Below are positions 1 to 5,507 of a stretch of DNA of 6,885 nucleotides, in pieces. Origin of the DNA: Candidatus Hydrogenedentota bacterium (GTDB lineage: Bacteria; Hydrogenedentota; Hydrogenedentia; Hydrogenedentales; CAITNO01). The translations under genes were made by a program, and so were the position numbers. The notes beneath the pieces are model-generated. The model searched no databases. It saw only the letters and a list, made by a program, of their open reading frames with translations, and was not told the origin of the DNA. How positions within the stretch are numbered: position 1 is the stretch's first letter; every line of letters starts with the position of its first letter. The stretch spans positions 1 to 6,885 of the forward strand of contig SLFT01000283.1 in the NCBI GenBank assembly GCA_007124105.1. The letters are read 5' to 3'.

Positions 1-1770
1 AGCCGTTTCGAGCGCGTTGATGACGGCGCCCGCTTCGTGTTGGCGCAGCCGATTTGCGATTTTCATCTTTCCGCCATCTTTCTGTTTGATTGTGACCGTG
101 TAATACAACGTGTTTCCCACCTGCATGGAGCGCTGCATTTCGATGTCCGCAACGGCGTCGAGGGGGAGCTGGTGGGCAATGCCGATGCCGAAGGGGCCGT
201 GTTGCGCGTGTATCCCCGCACTGTTGATTTCTACGCGGCCTTTTCCGGTGAGGGTTTCCAGGGTAACGACGAACATCAGCGCGAAGAGCAGTCCGAAGAT
301 GACGGGAAAGAGGAGTGGCGCGTCGAGATGAATCAGCAGCGCGACGACGCCGCCCCAGATGACGAGGAACAGGAGCATGGACAAGGCGACGCCAGGTTGG
401 CGCAGCATGGGGAATACAATGGCGATGCCGTTGTTGACGCCGGGTTCCAGTCGTAATCCCGCCTGCCGCAGTTTTTCGCCTGTTTGCGCTGCGTCGTCTG
501 TTTCATAATAGGTGATGACGTGCCCCTCTTCGTCCACAATGGTTGTGGCCGCGAGGCGGCTGAGCGCCGCCGCGGTCATGGCGGGGTCGCTTTGGGGCGT
601 CTTGAATACGGGTACTTCAAAGGCGGCGGCGTAATCCACACCCGTCATGGGCGCTTTGACGCGCAGCCGCCAGATGTGTTTGTCGCCGGGATCGCTTTCG
701 TCGGTTTGGGGCTGGTCAATGGGGAGATGGAAATCAATGGGTATGATGGTTTCGCGGGTTCCCTGGCGCAGCGCGTCTCGAGCAATTGTCTTTTCCGTCT
801 CCCACAGAATGGACTCACGGGTACTGCGGTTCTTCCCGCTGCCCGAGATGTATTTTCGCAGGCAACATATTTCGGCGGTTATGTCGTTTAATGGCGTCAG
901 TTCAGTTGGTATCCGTATGTACCCATGAAGCGGGCCGCCGAGTACGCCCGGGGTTGACGTCAGGTGAAACGTGCTGTCGCCGAAGCGCATCCATTGCATG
1001 GCGTAATAAACGGCCACACCGATAATGACAACGCCGACTGCGGGGAAGATGAGTATCACAAGCGCGACGGTATTTCCCTTTTGAAGTTCTTCAGGGAGTA
1101 TGGCGATTGCGATGGGTATTGAAATGGCGTTCCAAATGACGGCAAAGGCCGCGGCGCCTGTCATCTTCAGCTTGCCCGATGAATGAATAACGCCCTCGTG
1201 CCATTCCTTTTTCCAGTGCCAAGGTTCCTCTGGGTACTTTTGCTGAAGTTCCACCTGCTCGCGGCTTGCGCGTCGGTGATGAATGGCCAAACCAATAAGT
1301 CCGAAGCCCAACAGGCCAAAGACTACGCCGAAGGCCAGCGTTATGGCAGCCACTTCGATGCGCATATTTCGATACAAGACGGCCTGTTCCGGGTTGCGGG
1401 GGTTTACATAGCATCGAAACGTTTCGTTGCGGTTGCGGTATCCTGTCAGTTCGGCGTAAGTCTGTTCATGAAAAGAACCGATGGAATCGTTTGATGTATG
1501 CAGGGAAACCCGTTTACCCTGATAGCGCTGCCCCTGCCATTCGTATACATATTCCACCACGACATTTTTCGTGTCGCTGTCGCCGGAGCGGATGGTTACA
1601 AGTTCCACGTGTTCAAGCCGTGCGGGAACTTCCTGCCACGAGCGCATGTTTGCCCACGCGACGAGGGTGACAAAGAACATGCCCGTCATAAAAACGCCTA
1701 CACCCGCGAAGGGCAGCGCGAAAAGAAGGAAGCACCCTGTGCCGACGCGTTCATTTGTTTGTTTTGTCAT
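1..1770 (-). CDS. DUF3592-domain multi-pass membrane protein, C-terminus cut off by window edge
   Basis: Reading the minus strand from an ATG at 1770 gives 590 codons without a stop down to base 1, so the gene runs off the left edge. The start is supported by a GGAAAGG Shine-Dalgarno at 1776-1782, five bases upstream. Residues 11-36 form a membrane helix. They are followed by a DUF3592 module (about 40-130): a beta-rich stretch with VVVEYVYEWQGQRYQGKRVS (71-90) and the hallmark CYVNPRNPEQAVLYRN (120-135). A second helix lies at 138-163. Further hydrophobic segments are at about 206-226, 235-257, 461-480 and 485-505, giving six in all. The soluble stretch between helices 4 and 5 (about 265-440) contains a WRLRVKAPMTGVDYAAAFEVPVF segment of the kind seen in long DUF3592 proteins. 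The part after residue 510 is beta-rich and may be a PH-like domain (inference). No enzymatic motif is visible and the function of the family is unknown. The protein is probably in the inner membrane. It is divergent from the URO-D-like gene. Confidence 0.88.
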   Translation of the reverse strand, partial: MTKQTNERVGTGCFLLFALPFAGVGVFMTGMFFVTLVAWANMRSWQEVPARLEHVELVTIRSGDSDTKNVVVEYVYEWQGQRYQGKRVSLHTSNDSIGSFHEQTYAELTGYRNRNETFRCYVNPRNPEQAVLYRNMRIEVAAITLAFGVVFGLLGFGLIGLAIHHRRASREQVELQQKYPEEPWHWKKEWHEGVIHSSGKLKMTGAAAFAVIWNAISIPIAIAILPEELQKGNTVALVILIFPAVGVVIIGVAVYYAMQWMRFGDSTFHLTSTPGVLGGPLHGYIRIPTELTPLNDITAEICCLRKYISGSGKNRSTRESILWETEKTIARDALRQGTRETIIPIDFHLPIDQPQTDESDPGDKHIWRLRVKAPMTGVDYAAAFEVPVFKTPQSDPAMTAAALSRLAATTIVDEEGHVITYYETDDAAQTGEKLRQAGLRLEPGVNNGIAIVFPMLRQPGVALSMLLFLVIWGGVVALLIHLDAPLLFPVIFGLLFALMFVVTLETLTGKGRVEINSAGIHAQHGPFGIGIAHQLPLDAVADIEMQRSMQVGNTLYYTVTIKQKDGGKMKIANRLRQHEAGAVINALETA

Positions 1771-1775
1771 GCGTA

Positions 1776-1853
1776 CCTTTCCATCTTGAACGTTACATTT
1801 TTTGGCATGTAAAGCATCAGCAACCTTGCCGTCCCTATCATGGAATGATTGTA
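1776..1853 (-). promoter_or_regulatory. Leader of the DUF3592 gene: possible -10 box, small palindrome and Shine-Dalgarno
   Basis: On the minus strand, TACAAT (1853-1848) fits a sigma-70 -10 box, but I see no good -35 at the right distance, so the promoter is tentative. The leader of about 70 bases contains a 6-bp inverted repeat TTACAT (1793-1798) / ATGTAA (1807-1812) with an 8-base centre that is T-rich on the plus strand. This could be a small hairpin or an operator half-site pair. The GGAAAGG Shine-Dalgarno (1776-1782) precedes the ATG at 1770. Confidence 0.3.
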
Positions 1854-1888
1854 ACACAAGACATCGGCGCGTCGCCTGATGCGGGTAT

Positions 1889-1917
1889 TTGAAGCGCCCG
1901 CTTTCATCGCGTAGAAT
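1889..1917 (+). promoter_or_regulatory. Sigma-70-type promoter for the URO-D-like gene
   Basis: TTGAAG (1889-1894) and TAGAAT (1912-1917) are separated by exactly 17 bases and match the -35 and -10 consensus in four and five of six positions. Transcription would start near 1924, leaving a leader of about 80 bases before the ATG at 2007. The identification comes from the sequence pattern only. Confidence 0.5.
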
Positions 1918-1993
1918 AGCGCTGGATATGGATTGTGTATTACGGGCGACTGATCTCAGATGGCGGTTTTGTTTCCTGGGAACTGAAGTTCAA

Positions 1994-2002
1994 GGGAGAA
2001 GG
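1994..2002 (+). promoter_or_regulatory. Ribosome binding site deciding the URO-D-like start
   Basis: GGGAGAAGG ends four bases before the ATG at 2007. The reading frame stays open upstream to an earlier ATG at 1935, but that one has no comparable site, and the protein from 2007 begins with the family-typical MTNRERVLAALRHEQPD. The start is therefore placed at 2007. Confidence 0.7.
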
Positions 2003-2006
2003 TTTC

Positions 2007-3011
2007 ATGACAAATCGAGAGCGCGTATTGGCGGCATTGCGGCATGAACAGCCAGACAAGACCCCGTTTTGCGTTGGGTTTACGCAGAAGGCGCGCGCTG
2101 CCATGGCGGCCTATCTTGATGATCCGCGCTTCGGCGAGGGGATTGACAATTGTTTCACCGTGGCGCAGACAGCGCCCGCTGATGCGTGGCGCGAGATAGA
2201 ACCGGACCTTTGGGAGGACCAGTTTGGCGTGCGCTGGGACCGTTCCGTGGACAAGGACATCGGCGTTGTGGTCAATCAATTGGTTGCGTCCGATACGATT
2301 GACGGCTTCGCATTTCCCGATCCGTCGGACGCGTCGCGCTATGAAAGTCTGCCTTTATCAGAAGCGGAAAAAGGCGACCGCTTTGTGGTGGCGGAGATCG
2401 GGTTTTCGCTGTTCGAACGGGCCTGGACGCTCGCGGGCATGGAAAATTTGCTTATGGCGATGGTCTGCGACCCGCCCTTTGTACACCGGCTTCTGGACGG
2501 GATTCTGGAATTCAATCTTGCCATTATAGCGCGCGCCTGTGACAGGGCTGTGGACGCCATGTATTTTGGCGATGACTGGGGTTCGCAGCGAGGGCTTCTC
2601 ATGGGGCGTGATCTGTGGCGCGCGTTTATTGAACCGCGCGTACGGGCCATGTATCAGGCGGTGAAAGCGCGGGGCCGCCATGTGGTTATCCATTCGTGCG
2701 GAAAAGTTGACGAATTGTTTCCCACGCTTATTGACGCGGGCATTGACGTTTTTAATCCGTTTCAGCCTGAAGTGATAGACGTGTATGAGGCCAAGCGCGT
2801 TTACGGCGACCGACTGTGCTTTTTTGGCGGCATCAGCACACAGCGGCTGCTTCCTTATGGTACGCCGGCGGAGGTGCGCGTGGAAGTCTCGCGACTACTC
2901 GAGCGTGTTGGCGAAAAGGGCGGTTATTTCGCCGCGCCCGCTCATGCCATCCCGCCTGATGCGCGTCCGGAGAACATCGCGGCCATGCTGGATGTGCTCC
3001 ACAACCAATGA
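2007..3011 (+). CDS. Uroporphyrinogen decarboxylase (URO-D)-like protein, corrinoid methyltransferase-type branch
   Basis: The product has 334 residues, a usual length for the URO-D superfamily TIM barrel. It starts with the typical MTNRERVLAALRHEQPDKTPF. Other family features are a GDDWGSQRGLLMG stretch (from about 188), HSCGKV (His229, Cys231), FFGGIST (272-278) and, near the end, APAHAIPPDARPENI with His313. In MtaA/MtbA-type methylcobamide:CoM methyltransferases, zinc is bound by His-x-Cys plus a later Cys. Here the first two ligands are kept and the later one aligns with His313, a variant I recall from many URO-D-like proteins of environmental bacteria. The RQAGRY signature of true haem-pathway HemE is absent, so porphyrin decarboxylation is unlikely. 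A methyl-transfer role on an unknown methylated substrate is an inference. No corrinoid protein or partner methyltransferase gene is in the window, so the substrate cannot be read from context. It is probably cytoplasmic and monocistronic, with its own promoter. Confidence 0.9.
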   Translation: MTNRERVLAALRHEQPDKTPFCVGFTQKARAAMAAYLDDPRFGEGIDNCFTVAQTAPADAWREIEPDLWEDQFGVRWDRSVDKDIGVVVNQLVASDTIDGFAFPDPSDASRYESLPLSEAEKGDRFVVAEIGFSLFERAWTLAGMENLLMAMVCDPPFVHRLLDGILEFNLAIIARACDRAVDAMYFGDDWGSQRGLLMGRDLWRAFIEPRVRAMYQAVKARGRHVVIHSCGKVDELFPTLIDAGIDVFNPFQPEVIDVYEAKRVYGDRLCFFGGISTQRLLPYGTPAEVRVEVSRLLERVGEKGGYFAAPAHAIPPDARPENIAAMLDVLHNQ

Positions 3012-3014
3012 TTC

Positions 3015-3220
3015 GTTGGACTAACCCGGAGATTTCACCAGATTTCTGTTGCGCCTGGGAATCTTACGCCATCTCAGCCACTTTGCTTGCCCGCCGAAAC
3101 CTGGTGAAATATCCGGGGTAAACGCCGTGGAAATCAAGAGGTACGCGTCACTGTAAATGCGGCATCCGTTCATCCCGTCAATACGGTCAATCGGGGGCGA
3201 CGCCGCCTGTTTAGTCCAAC
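3015..3220. repeat. Outer inverted repeat GTTGGACTAA / TTAGTCCAAC enclosing the MITE-like element
   Basis: Bases 3015-3024 and 3211-3220 are perfect 10-bp reverse complements. If the 97-base insert is removed in silico, the left arm reads GTTGGACTAAAC and pairs over 12 bp with GTTTAGTCCAAC (3209-3220). It may be the end repeats of an older small element of about 109 bp, or a long stem in the 3' region of the URO-D-like transcript. No flanking target duplication is visible. Confidence 0.4.
3022..3120. mobile_element. 99-bp MITE-like element or fossil insertion-sequence ends, TA-flanked
   Basis: The ends are imperfect 27-bp inverted repeats, 3022-3048 and 3094-3120, matching at 23 of 27 positions. 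The outer 20 bases match at 18 of 20, around the core TTTCACCAG / CTGGTGAAA. TA stands at both outer edges (3022-3023 and 3119-3120), as expected for a TA target duplication, which is known for IS630/Tc1-mariner-type elements. The 45 bases between the repeats have no coding capacity. Removing the element with one TA copy lengthens an independent surrounding inverted repeat from 10 to 12 bp, which supports an insertion event. The alternative is a simple long-stem regulatory hairpin or a REP-like sequence. Copies elsewhere in the genome would decide. Confidence 0.55.
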
Positions 3221-3238
3221 AGAGTCTTTCAGGCGGCG
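3201..3238. other. GC-rich 9-bp stem-loop downstream of the URO-D-like gene
   Basis: CGCCGCCTG (3201-3209) and CAGGCGGCG (3230-3238) are perfect complements around a 20-base loop. No T-run follows on either strand, so it is not a canonical intrinsic terminator. It could be a transcript-end structure or part of the outer inverted-repeat unit, with which its left arm overlaps. Confidence 0.4.
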
Positions 3239-3247
3239 CGGCAGCTG

Positions 3248-3275
3248 AAAAGGTTTATTCGTTTTGAGACCTTTT
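3248..3275 (+). terminator. Weak terminator-like hairpin
   Basis: AAAAGGTTT (3248-3256) pairs with AGACCTTTT (3267-3275) over nine positions including one G-U, with a 10-base loop. The stem is A/T-rich and its T-run lies within the stem rather than after it, so any terminator activity would be weak. It lies between the URO-D-like gene and the promoter region of the 3477 gene, where a terminator would be expected. Confidence 0.25.
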
Positions 3276-3344
3276 GTGCAGCAGTTGTTCTGGCGGTATT
3301 TGCGACACGCGCGCGTTTACTTTCTCTTGGGACACCGGTTCCTT

Positions 3345-3372
3345 TCGTCACAGTCCAAGCCGTTTATATAAA
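3345..3372 (+). promoter_or_regulatory. Possible promoter upstream of the 3477 gene
   Basis: TCGTCA (3345-3350) and TATAAA (3367-3372) are 16 bases apart within the local TTTATATAAAA stretch, the most A/T-rich sequence in the area. The -35 match is poor. The leader to the ATG at 3477 would be about 100 bases. Confidence 0.3.
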
Positions 3373-3476
3373 ACTGTTTACCTCGCCGAGATGGTCTGTG
3401 CGCGCTGCATTCATGCAAGGAAAGGCAAGGGATATGTGGGCTTGTATGATGAGCGTGAAAAGAAAGGAACAATGCG

Positions 3477-3929
3477 ATGCGGTTGCAGGAAAGTGTCTGG
3501 CGCGAGGAGTGGATGACGGATGAAGAGCGCGTGGCGATGCGGCGGTTGATAACGTCGGTACGGCGCTTGTTCAAGGCGCGCAACGTGCAGGAATCGCCGC
3601 TGTTGACCTTGCGCGTGGTTGATGTGGGCGTTCACTATTTGCTGGCGCGGCGGCTGGAACGTGGTCTCACGCCTCGTGTGAATGACGACGGCGCTGCGGC
3701 TCTGGACATCAGCGGCGCGTTGGCGGACCATATCGGCAAGACGCGGGAGCGTTTGCGCAAGGCGATACGTGAACTGGAGGATGCCTGTGCGCGGCTTGGC
3801 GCGCCTGTGGACGTGGGCGTTGCGGACGCGATGGCGCCCGTGGCGCGTGAGACGCGCGACTTGTTGCACGGCGAACAGGGGGGCCACGGTACTGGCGAAC
3901 AATCTGTTCCCTGTACACACAAGCGGTAG
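3477..3929 (+). CDS. Small helical protein, possible phage terminase small subunit-like (P27-type)
   Basis: The product has 150 residues, is mostly helical and charged, and has no signal peptide or membrane segment. The start follows an AAAGAAAGGAA Shine-Dalgarno with about eight bases of spacing. An ATG five bases earlier (3472) opens another frame that stops after 14 codons. Third codon positions are strongly G/C, as in neighbouring genes, which supports real coding. Residues 33-60 (a run with LLTLRVVDVGVHYLLARRLE) look like one long helix. After a loop (ERGLTPRVNDDGAAALD), residues 80-105 form a second one, DHIGKTRERLRKAIRELEDA, followed by CARLGAP. This two-helix plan with a closing 'L..LG..P' resembles P27-family terminase small subunits, and a terminase large subunit lies 1.7 kb downstream. 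The match is by eye and weak. A DNA-binding or structural phage protein, or an unrelated cytosolic protein, is also possible. Confidence 0.75.
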   Translation: MRLQESVWREEWMTDEERVAMRRLITSVRRLFKARNVQESPLLTLRVVDVGVHYLLARRLERGLTPRVNDDGAAALDISGALADHIGKTRERLRKAIRELEDACARLGAPVDVGVADAMAPVARETRDLLHGEQGGHGTGEQSVPCTHKR

Positions 3930-3960
3930 TTGCGCCTGGCGGGGCGCTCCCCTATATAAT
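3930..3960 (+). promoter_or_regulatory. Promoter for the 3D-domain lipoprotein gene, perfect TATAAT
   Basis: A perfect -10 box TATAAT lies at 3955-3960. TTGCGC (3930-3935) is a fair -35 at 19-base spacing and starts directly after the stop codon of the preceding gene. Transcription would begin near 3967, which is also the A of an ATG. This separates the lipoprotein from the preceding gene as its own unit. Confidence 0.5.
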
Positions 3961-3966
3961 GTGTTT

Positions 3967-4053
3967 ATGAGTGAATGCGCTTGTCATGGTGCGGCAGCGC
4001 GGATAGATGGAATTGCAACTTGCCGGAGTCACCGGCGGGAGGCACAGCAATGA
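3967..4053 (+). CDS. Possible 28-codon leaderless leader peptide overlapping the lipoprotein start
   Basis: An ATG at 3967, close to the predicted transcription start, opens a 28-codon frame. Its TGA (4051-4053) overlaps the lipoprotein ATG (4050-4052) as ATGA, the classic arrangement for translational coupling. The peptide has three cysteines (residues 4, 6 and 19) and a basic tail. No Shine-Dalgarno precedes it, so it would have to be translated leaderless. It resembles no family I know, and the arrangement may be coincidence. Confidence 0.2.
   Translation: MSECACHGAAARIDGIATCRSHRREAQQ
4022..4042 (+). promoter_or_regulatory. Hairpin next to a strong Shine-Dalgarno of the lipoprotein gene
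   Basis: GCCGG (4022-4026) and CCGGC (4032-4036) form a perfect 5-bp stem with a 5-base loop. GGGAGG (4037-4042) follows directly, seven bases before the ATG at 4050. This site decides the start: the frame stays open upstream to an ATG at 3975, which has no ribosome site and would bury the signal peptide. The stem may tune ribosome access. Confidence 0.5.
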
Positions 4054-4502
4054 AAAAGACGCAATTGTTTCTGGTAGCCCTTGCTTGTTTCCTGGTATTG
4101 TTTCTGGAAAGCGGTTGCGCGTCGCGTCCGAAGCCGCCGCGTCGCGCACAGGCCGTGGACGTGCGGATGGAGGTGTCGGCCTATGATGCGGGCAAGAAGT
4201 CCACGAACTGGAAGCGGAACTGGCGGTTGCAGCCTGTGATAGCGAGCGGTCCGAACAGGGGGCAGCCCAAAAAGGTGGGCATTACGGCGAGCGGTACGAA
4301 AGCGAAGCCTGGAACTATTGCGGCGGACACCAATCACTATCCCTTTGGCACGGTGATGTATGTGCCGGGTTATGGATATGGGCGCGTTGAAGACCGGGGC
4401 AGCGCCATCAAGGGCCCGAACAAGATAGATGTGTTCTTCAGAAGACGCAGTCGCGCCCTGGAATGGGGCCGGCAAAATTTGCGCGTTCGCGTCTGGCGAT
4501 AA
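4050..4502 (+). CDS. Small exported lipoprotein with a 3D (three-aspartate) domain
   Basis: The product has 150 residues. It starts with a basic MKKTQ, a hydrophobic stretch (6-19) and ESGC with Cys23. This is lipobox-like, but glutamate at -3 is unusual, so lipidation is likely rather than certain. A short basic proline-rich linker (26-35) leads into a complete 3D domain, as found at the C-terminus of the lytic transglycosylase MltA and in Rpf/YabE-like proteins. Its motifs are VSAYDAGKKSTNW (42-54), KKVGITASGT (74-83), AAD with Asp93 followed by HYPFGT, YGYGRVEDRG with Asp115, and KIDVFF with Asp127. These three aspartates give the domain its name. The closing ALEWGRQNLRVRVW is also typical. 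There is no MltA barrel and no G5 or LysM domain, so it is a stand-alone 3D protein. It probably cleaves or binds peptidoglycan in the periplasm (inference from family). It has its own promoter and converges with the hydrolase gene. Confidence 0.9.
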   Translation: MKKTQLFLVALACFLVLFLESGCASRPKPPRRAQAVDVRMEVSAYDAGKKSTNWKRNWRLQPVIASGPNRGQPKKVGITASGTKAKPGTIAADTNHYPFGTVMYVPGYGYGRVEDRGSAIKGPNKIDVFFRRRSRALEWGRQNLRVRVWR

Positions 4503-4518
4503 AGATTTTCTGATAGCT

Positions 4519-4556
4519 GTCCGATGGTGTCCGACGGTGCCCGACTGCGTCCGACA
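4519..4556. repeat. 10-bp tandem repeat, about 3.8 copies, CCGAC core
   Basis: The core CCGAT/CCGAC begins at 4521, 4531, 4541 and 4551, exactly ten bases apart, with GT or GC before each core. Copies are imperfect (unit about CCGACGGTGT). The repeat sits in the 99-base convergent gap between the lipoprotein and hydrolase genes. Neither strand shows a canonical terminator in this gap. Confidence 0.7.
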
Positions 4557-4601
4557 ATACATTCTCCTTCAAAGCGGCTGCGTTCAATTCCCGCTCGGTC
4601 G

Positions 4602-5507
4602 CTATTTCAGGTATGTGTCGAGGAACTGAAGTACGAGCGCGTCCAGCGGTTTACCATCCACCATCGCGTCCCAGGGCCCGTGTCCAGCGTCCGACAGGGG
4701 ATAGTAGTGGTGGGGGACGCCATGTTCCCGGCATTGGGCGTCAATGTTTTCGGCGGGCAGCAGCGACAGCCCGGTTGTAAAATCCTTTGCGCCGTGGACG
4801 GTCATAATGGGCGGGGCATTTTCTGAAAACAGTTCGAGGAAGAAATCCGCCGTACCCCAGAGGTTTACAATAGCGGCGGCGCGCGCTTCAACCTGTGTGT
4901 TGTTCTCGGGCGGCGGTGGGAAATCGGGGCCGTCGTCGCTGAACTGGTCTGGCTCGGAGAGTCCCGCGCCGAGCGCGGCGATTGCGCCGGCGCTTGCCCC
5001 GATCAGGGCGACGCGGTGAGGATCAACCTCGTAGGCCGCGGCATTGGCGTGGACATGGCGCAATGCGGTTTTCGTATCCACCACGGCCGCGTGGGCGGCC
5101 TTGCTGAGCGGGTCGTCATAAGGCAGGGGCGCGGGCGGGTTGTCTCGTATCAGCCGATAGGCGATGAGGAAGCACGCGTACCCATGTTTTGCGAGCGTAT
5201 GCGCCAGTTGAACCTGTTGCTCATCGTTCCTGGCGCCGCGCTCGAATGCGCCGCCATGAATCAAGATTGCCGCCGGATAGGGCGGCGCGACAGTTCGCGG
5301 CGGCGCGATAACGTCCATGCGCAACGGCTGCGGCGTGGGCGTCTCCCTTTCCTTTTCGGCCATGAAGGCGTTTCCATAGACGATGTTGCGGGTTATTCGC
5401 GACTGGTGCTCGGACGGCGCGCGCGCGCAGTTTATCGCGAACGGGGCGAAGAGCGCCAAAGGCAAAATCAATGATAGTGAGGCAAGCGTTTTCATAGGAC
5501 TGATCAT
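4602..5507 (-). CDS. Secreted alpha/beta hydrolase (esterase/carboxylesterase-like)
   Basis: Read from the ATG at 5507 the product has 301 residues. That start has a weak AGAAAG ribosome site; an ATG at 5495 would remove four residues, and the frame is open back to 5573 without a better site. After MISPMK comes a hydrophobic signal segment and an ARA site, suggesting export by signal peptidase I; the nearby cysteine lacks a good lipobox. The fold motifs appear in order: ILIHGGAFERG (oxyanion-hole HGG at about 84-86), VALIGASAGAIAALG (nucleophile Ser172 in G-x-S-x-G), MTVHGAKD (acid Asp242) and DAGHGPWD (catalytic His276). This is a complete triad in the BD-FAE/esterase-lipase layout, close to the usual 300-residue length. 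A proline-rich loop (around residues 192-205) lies before the lid region. The substrate is unknown; esters, including sugar acetyl esters, are possible. It is convergent with the lipoprotein gene and divergent from the terminase gene. Confidence 0.9.
   Translation of the reverse strand: MISPMKTLASLSLILPLALFAPFAINCARAPSEHQSRITRNIVYGNAFMAEKERETPTPQPLRMDVIAPPRTVAPPYPAAILIHGGAFERGARNDEQQVQLAHTLAKHGYACFLIAYRLIRDNPPAPLPYDDPLSKAAHAAVVDTKTALRHVHANAAAYEVDPHRVALIGASAGAIAALGAGLSEPDQFSDDGPDFPPPPENNTQVEARAAAIVNLWGTADFFLELFSENAPPIMTVHGAKDFTTGLSLLPAENIDAQCREHGVPHHYYPLSDAGHGPWDAMVDGKPLDALVLQFLDTYLK

Larger units (their letters stand above)
3012..3476. other. 465-base gene-free stretch with nested inverted repeats and hairpins
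   Basis: No reading frame here has a convincing start, ribosome site or recognisable product, and I see no tRNA or known riboswitch. In order it holds a MITE-like element (3022-3120) inside a larger inverted repeat (3015-3220), a GC-rich 9-bp hairpin (3201-3238), an A/T-rich hairpin (3248-3275), a weak promoter near 3345-3372, and the leader of the 3477 gene. Confidence 0.7.

Noticed and set aside
37..1812. Several plus-strand open frames of 73-139 codons
   Set aside because: They overlap the continuous 590-codon minus-strand DUF3592 frame and have no family features or ribosome sites.
1935..2006. Upstream extension of the URO-D-like gene to the ATG at 1935
   Set aside because: No ribosome site precedes that ATG, the extra residues are not family-like, and a strong site precedes the ATG at 2007.
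2007..3011. True haem-pathway uroporphyrinogen decarboxylase (hemE)
   Set aside because: The RQAGRY region is missing, and the HSCG motif points to the methyltransferase-type branch.
3201..3238. GC-rich hairpin as an intrinsic terminator
   Set aside because: The stem is perfect, but no T-run follows on either strand and the loop is 20 bases long.
3967..4049. Riboswitch in the lipoprotein leader
   Set aside because: The short leader shows only one small hairpin, and I could not match it to any known riboswitch consensus.
4519..4556. CRISPR array
   Set aside because: The units are 10 bp with no spacers, and no cas genes are present.
4029..4562. A 177-codon open frame on the minus strand
   Set aside because: It is antisense to the 3D-domain lipoprotein, which has a signal peptide, all three aspartates and a strong ribosome site.
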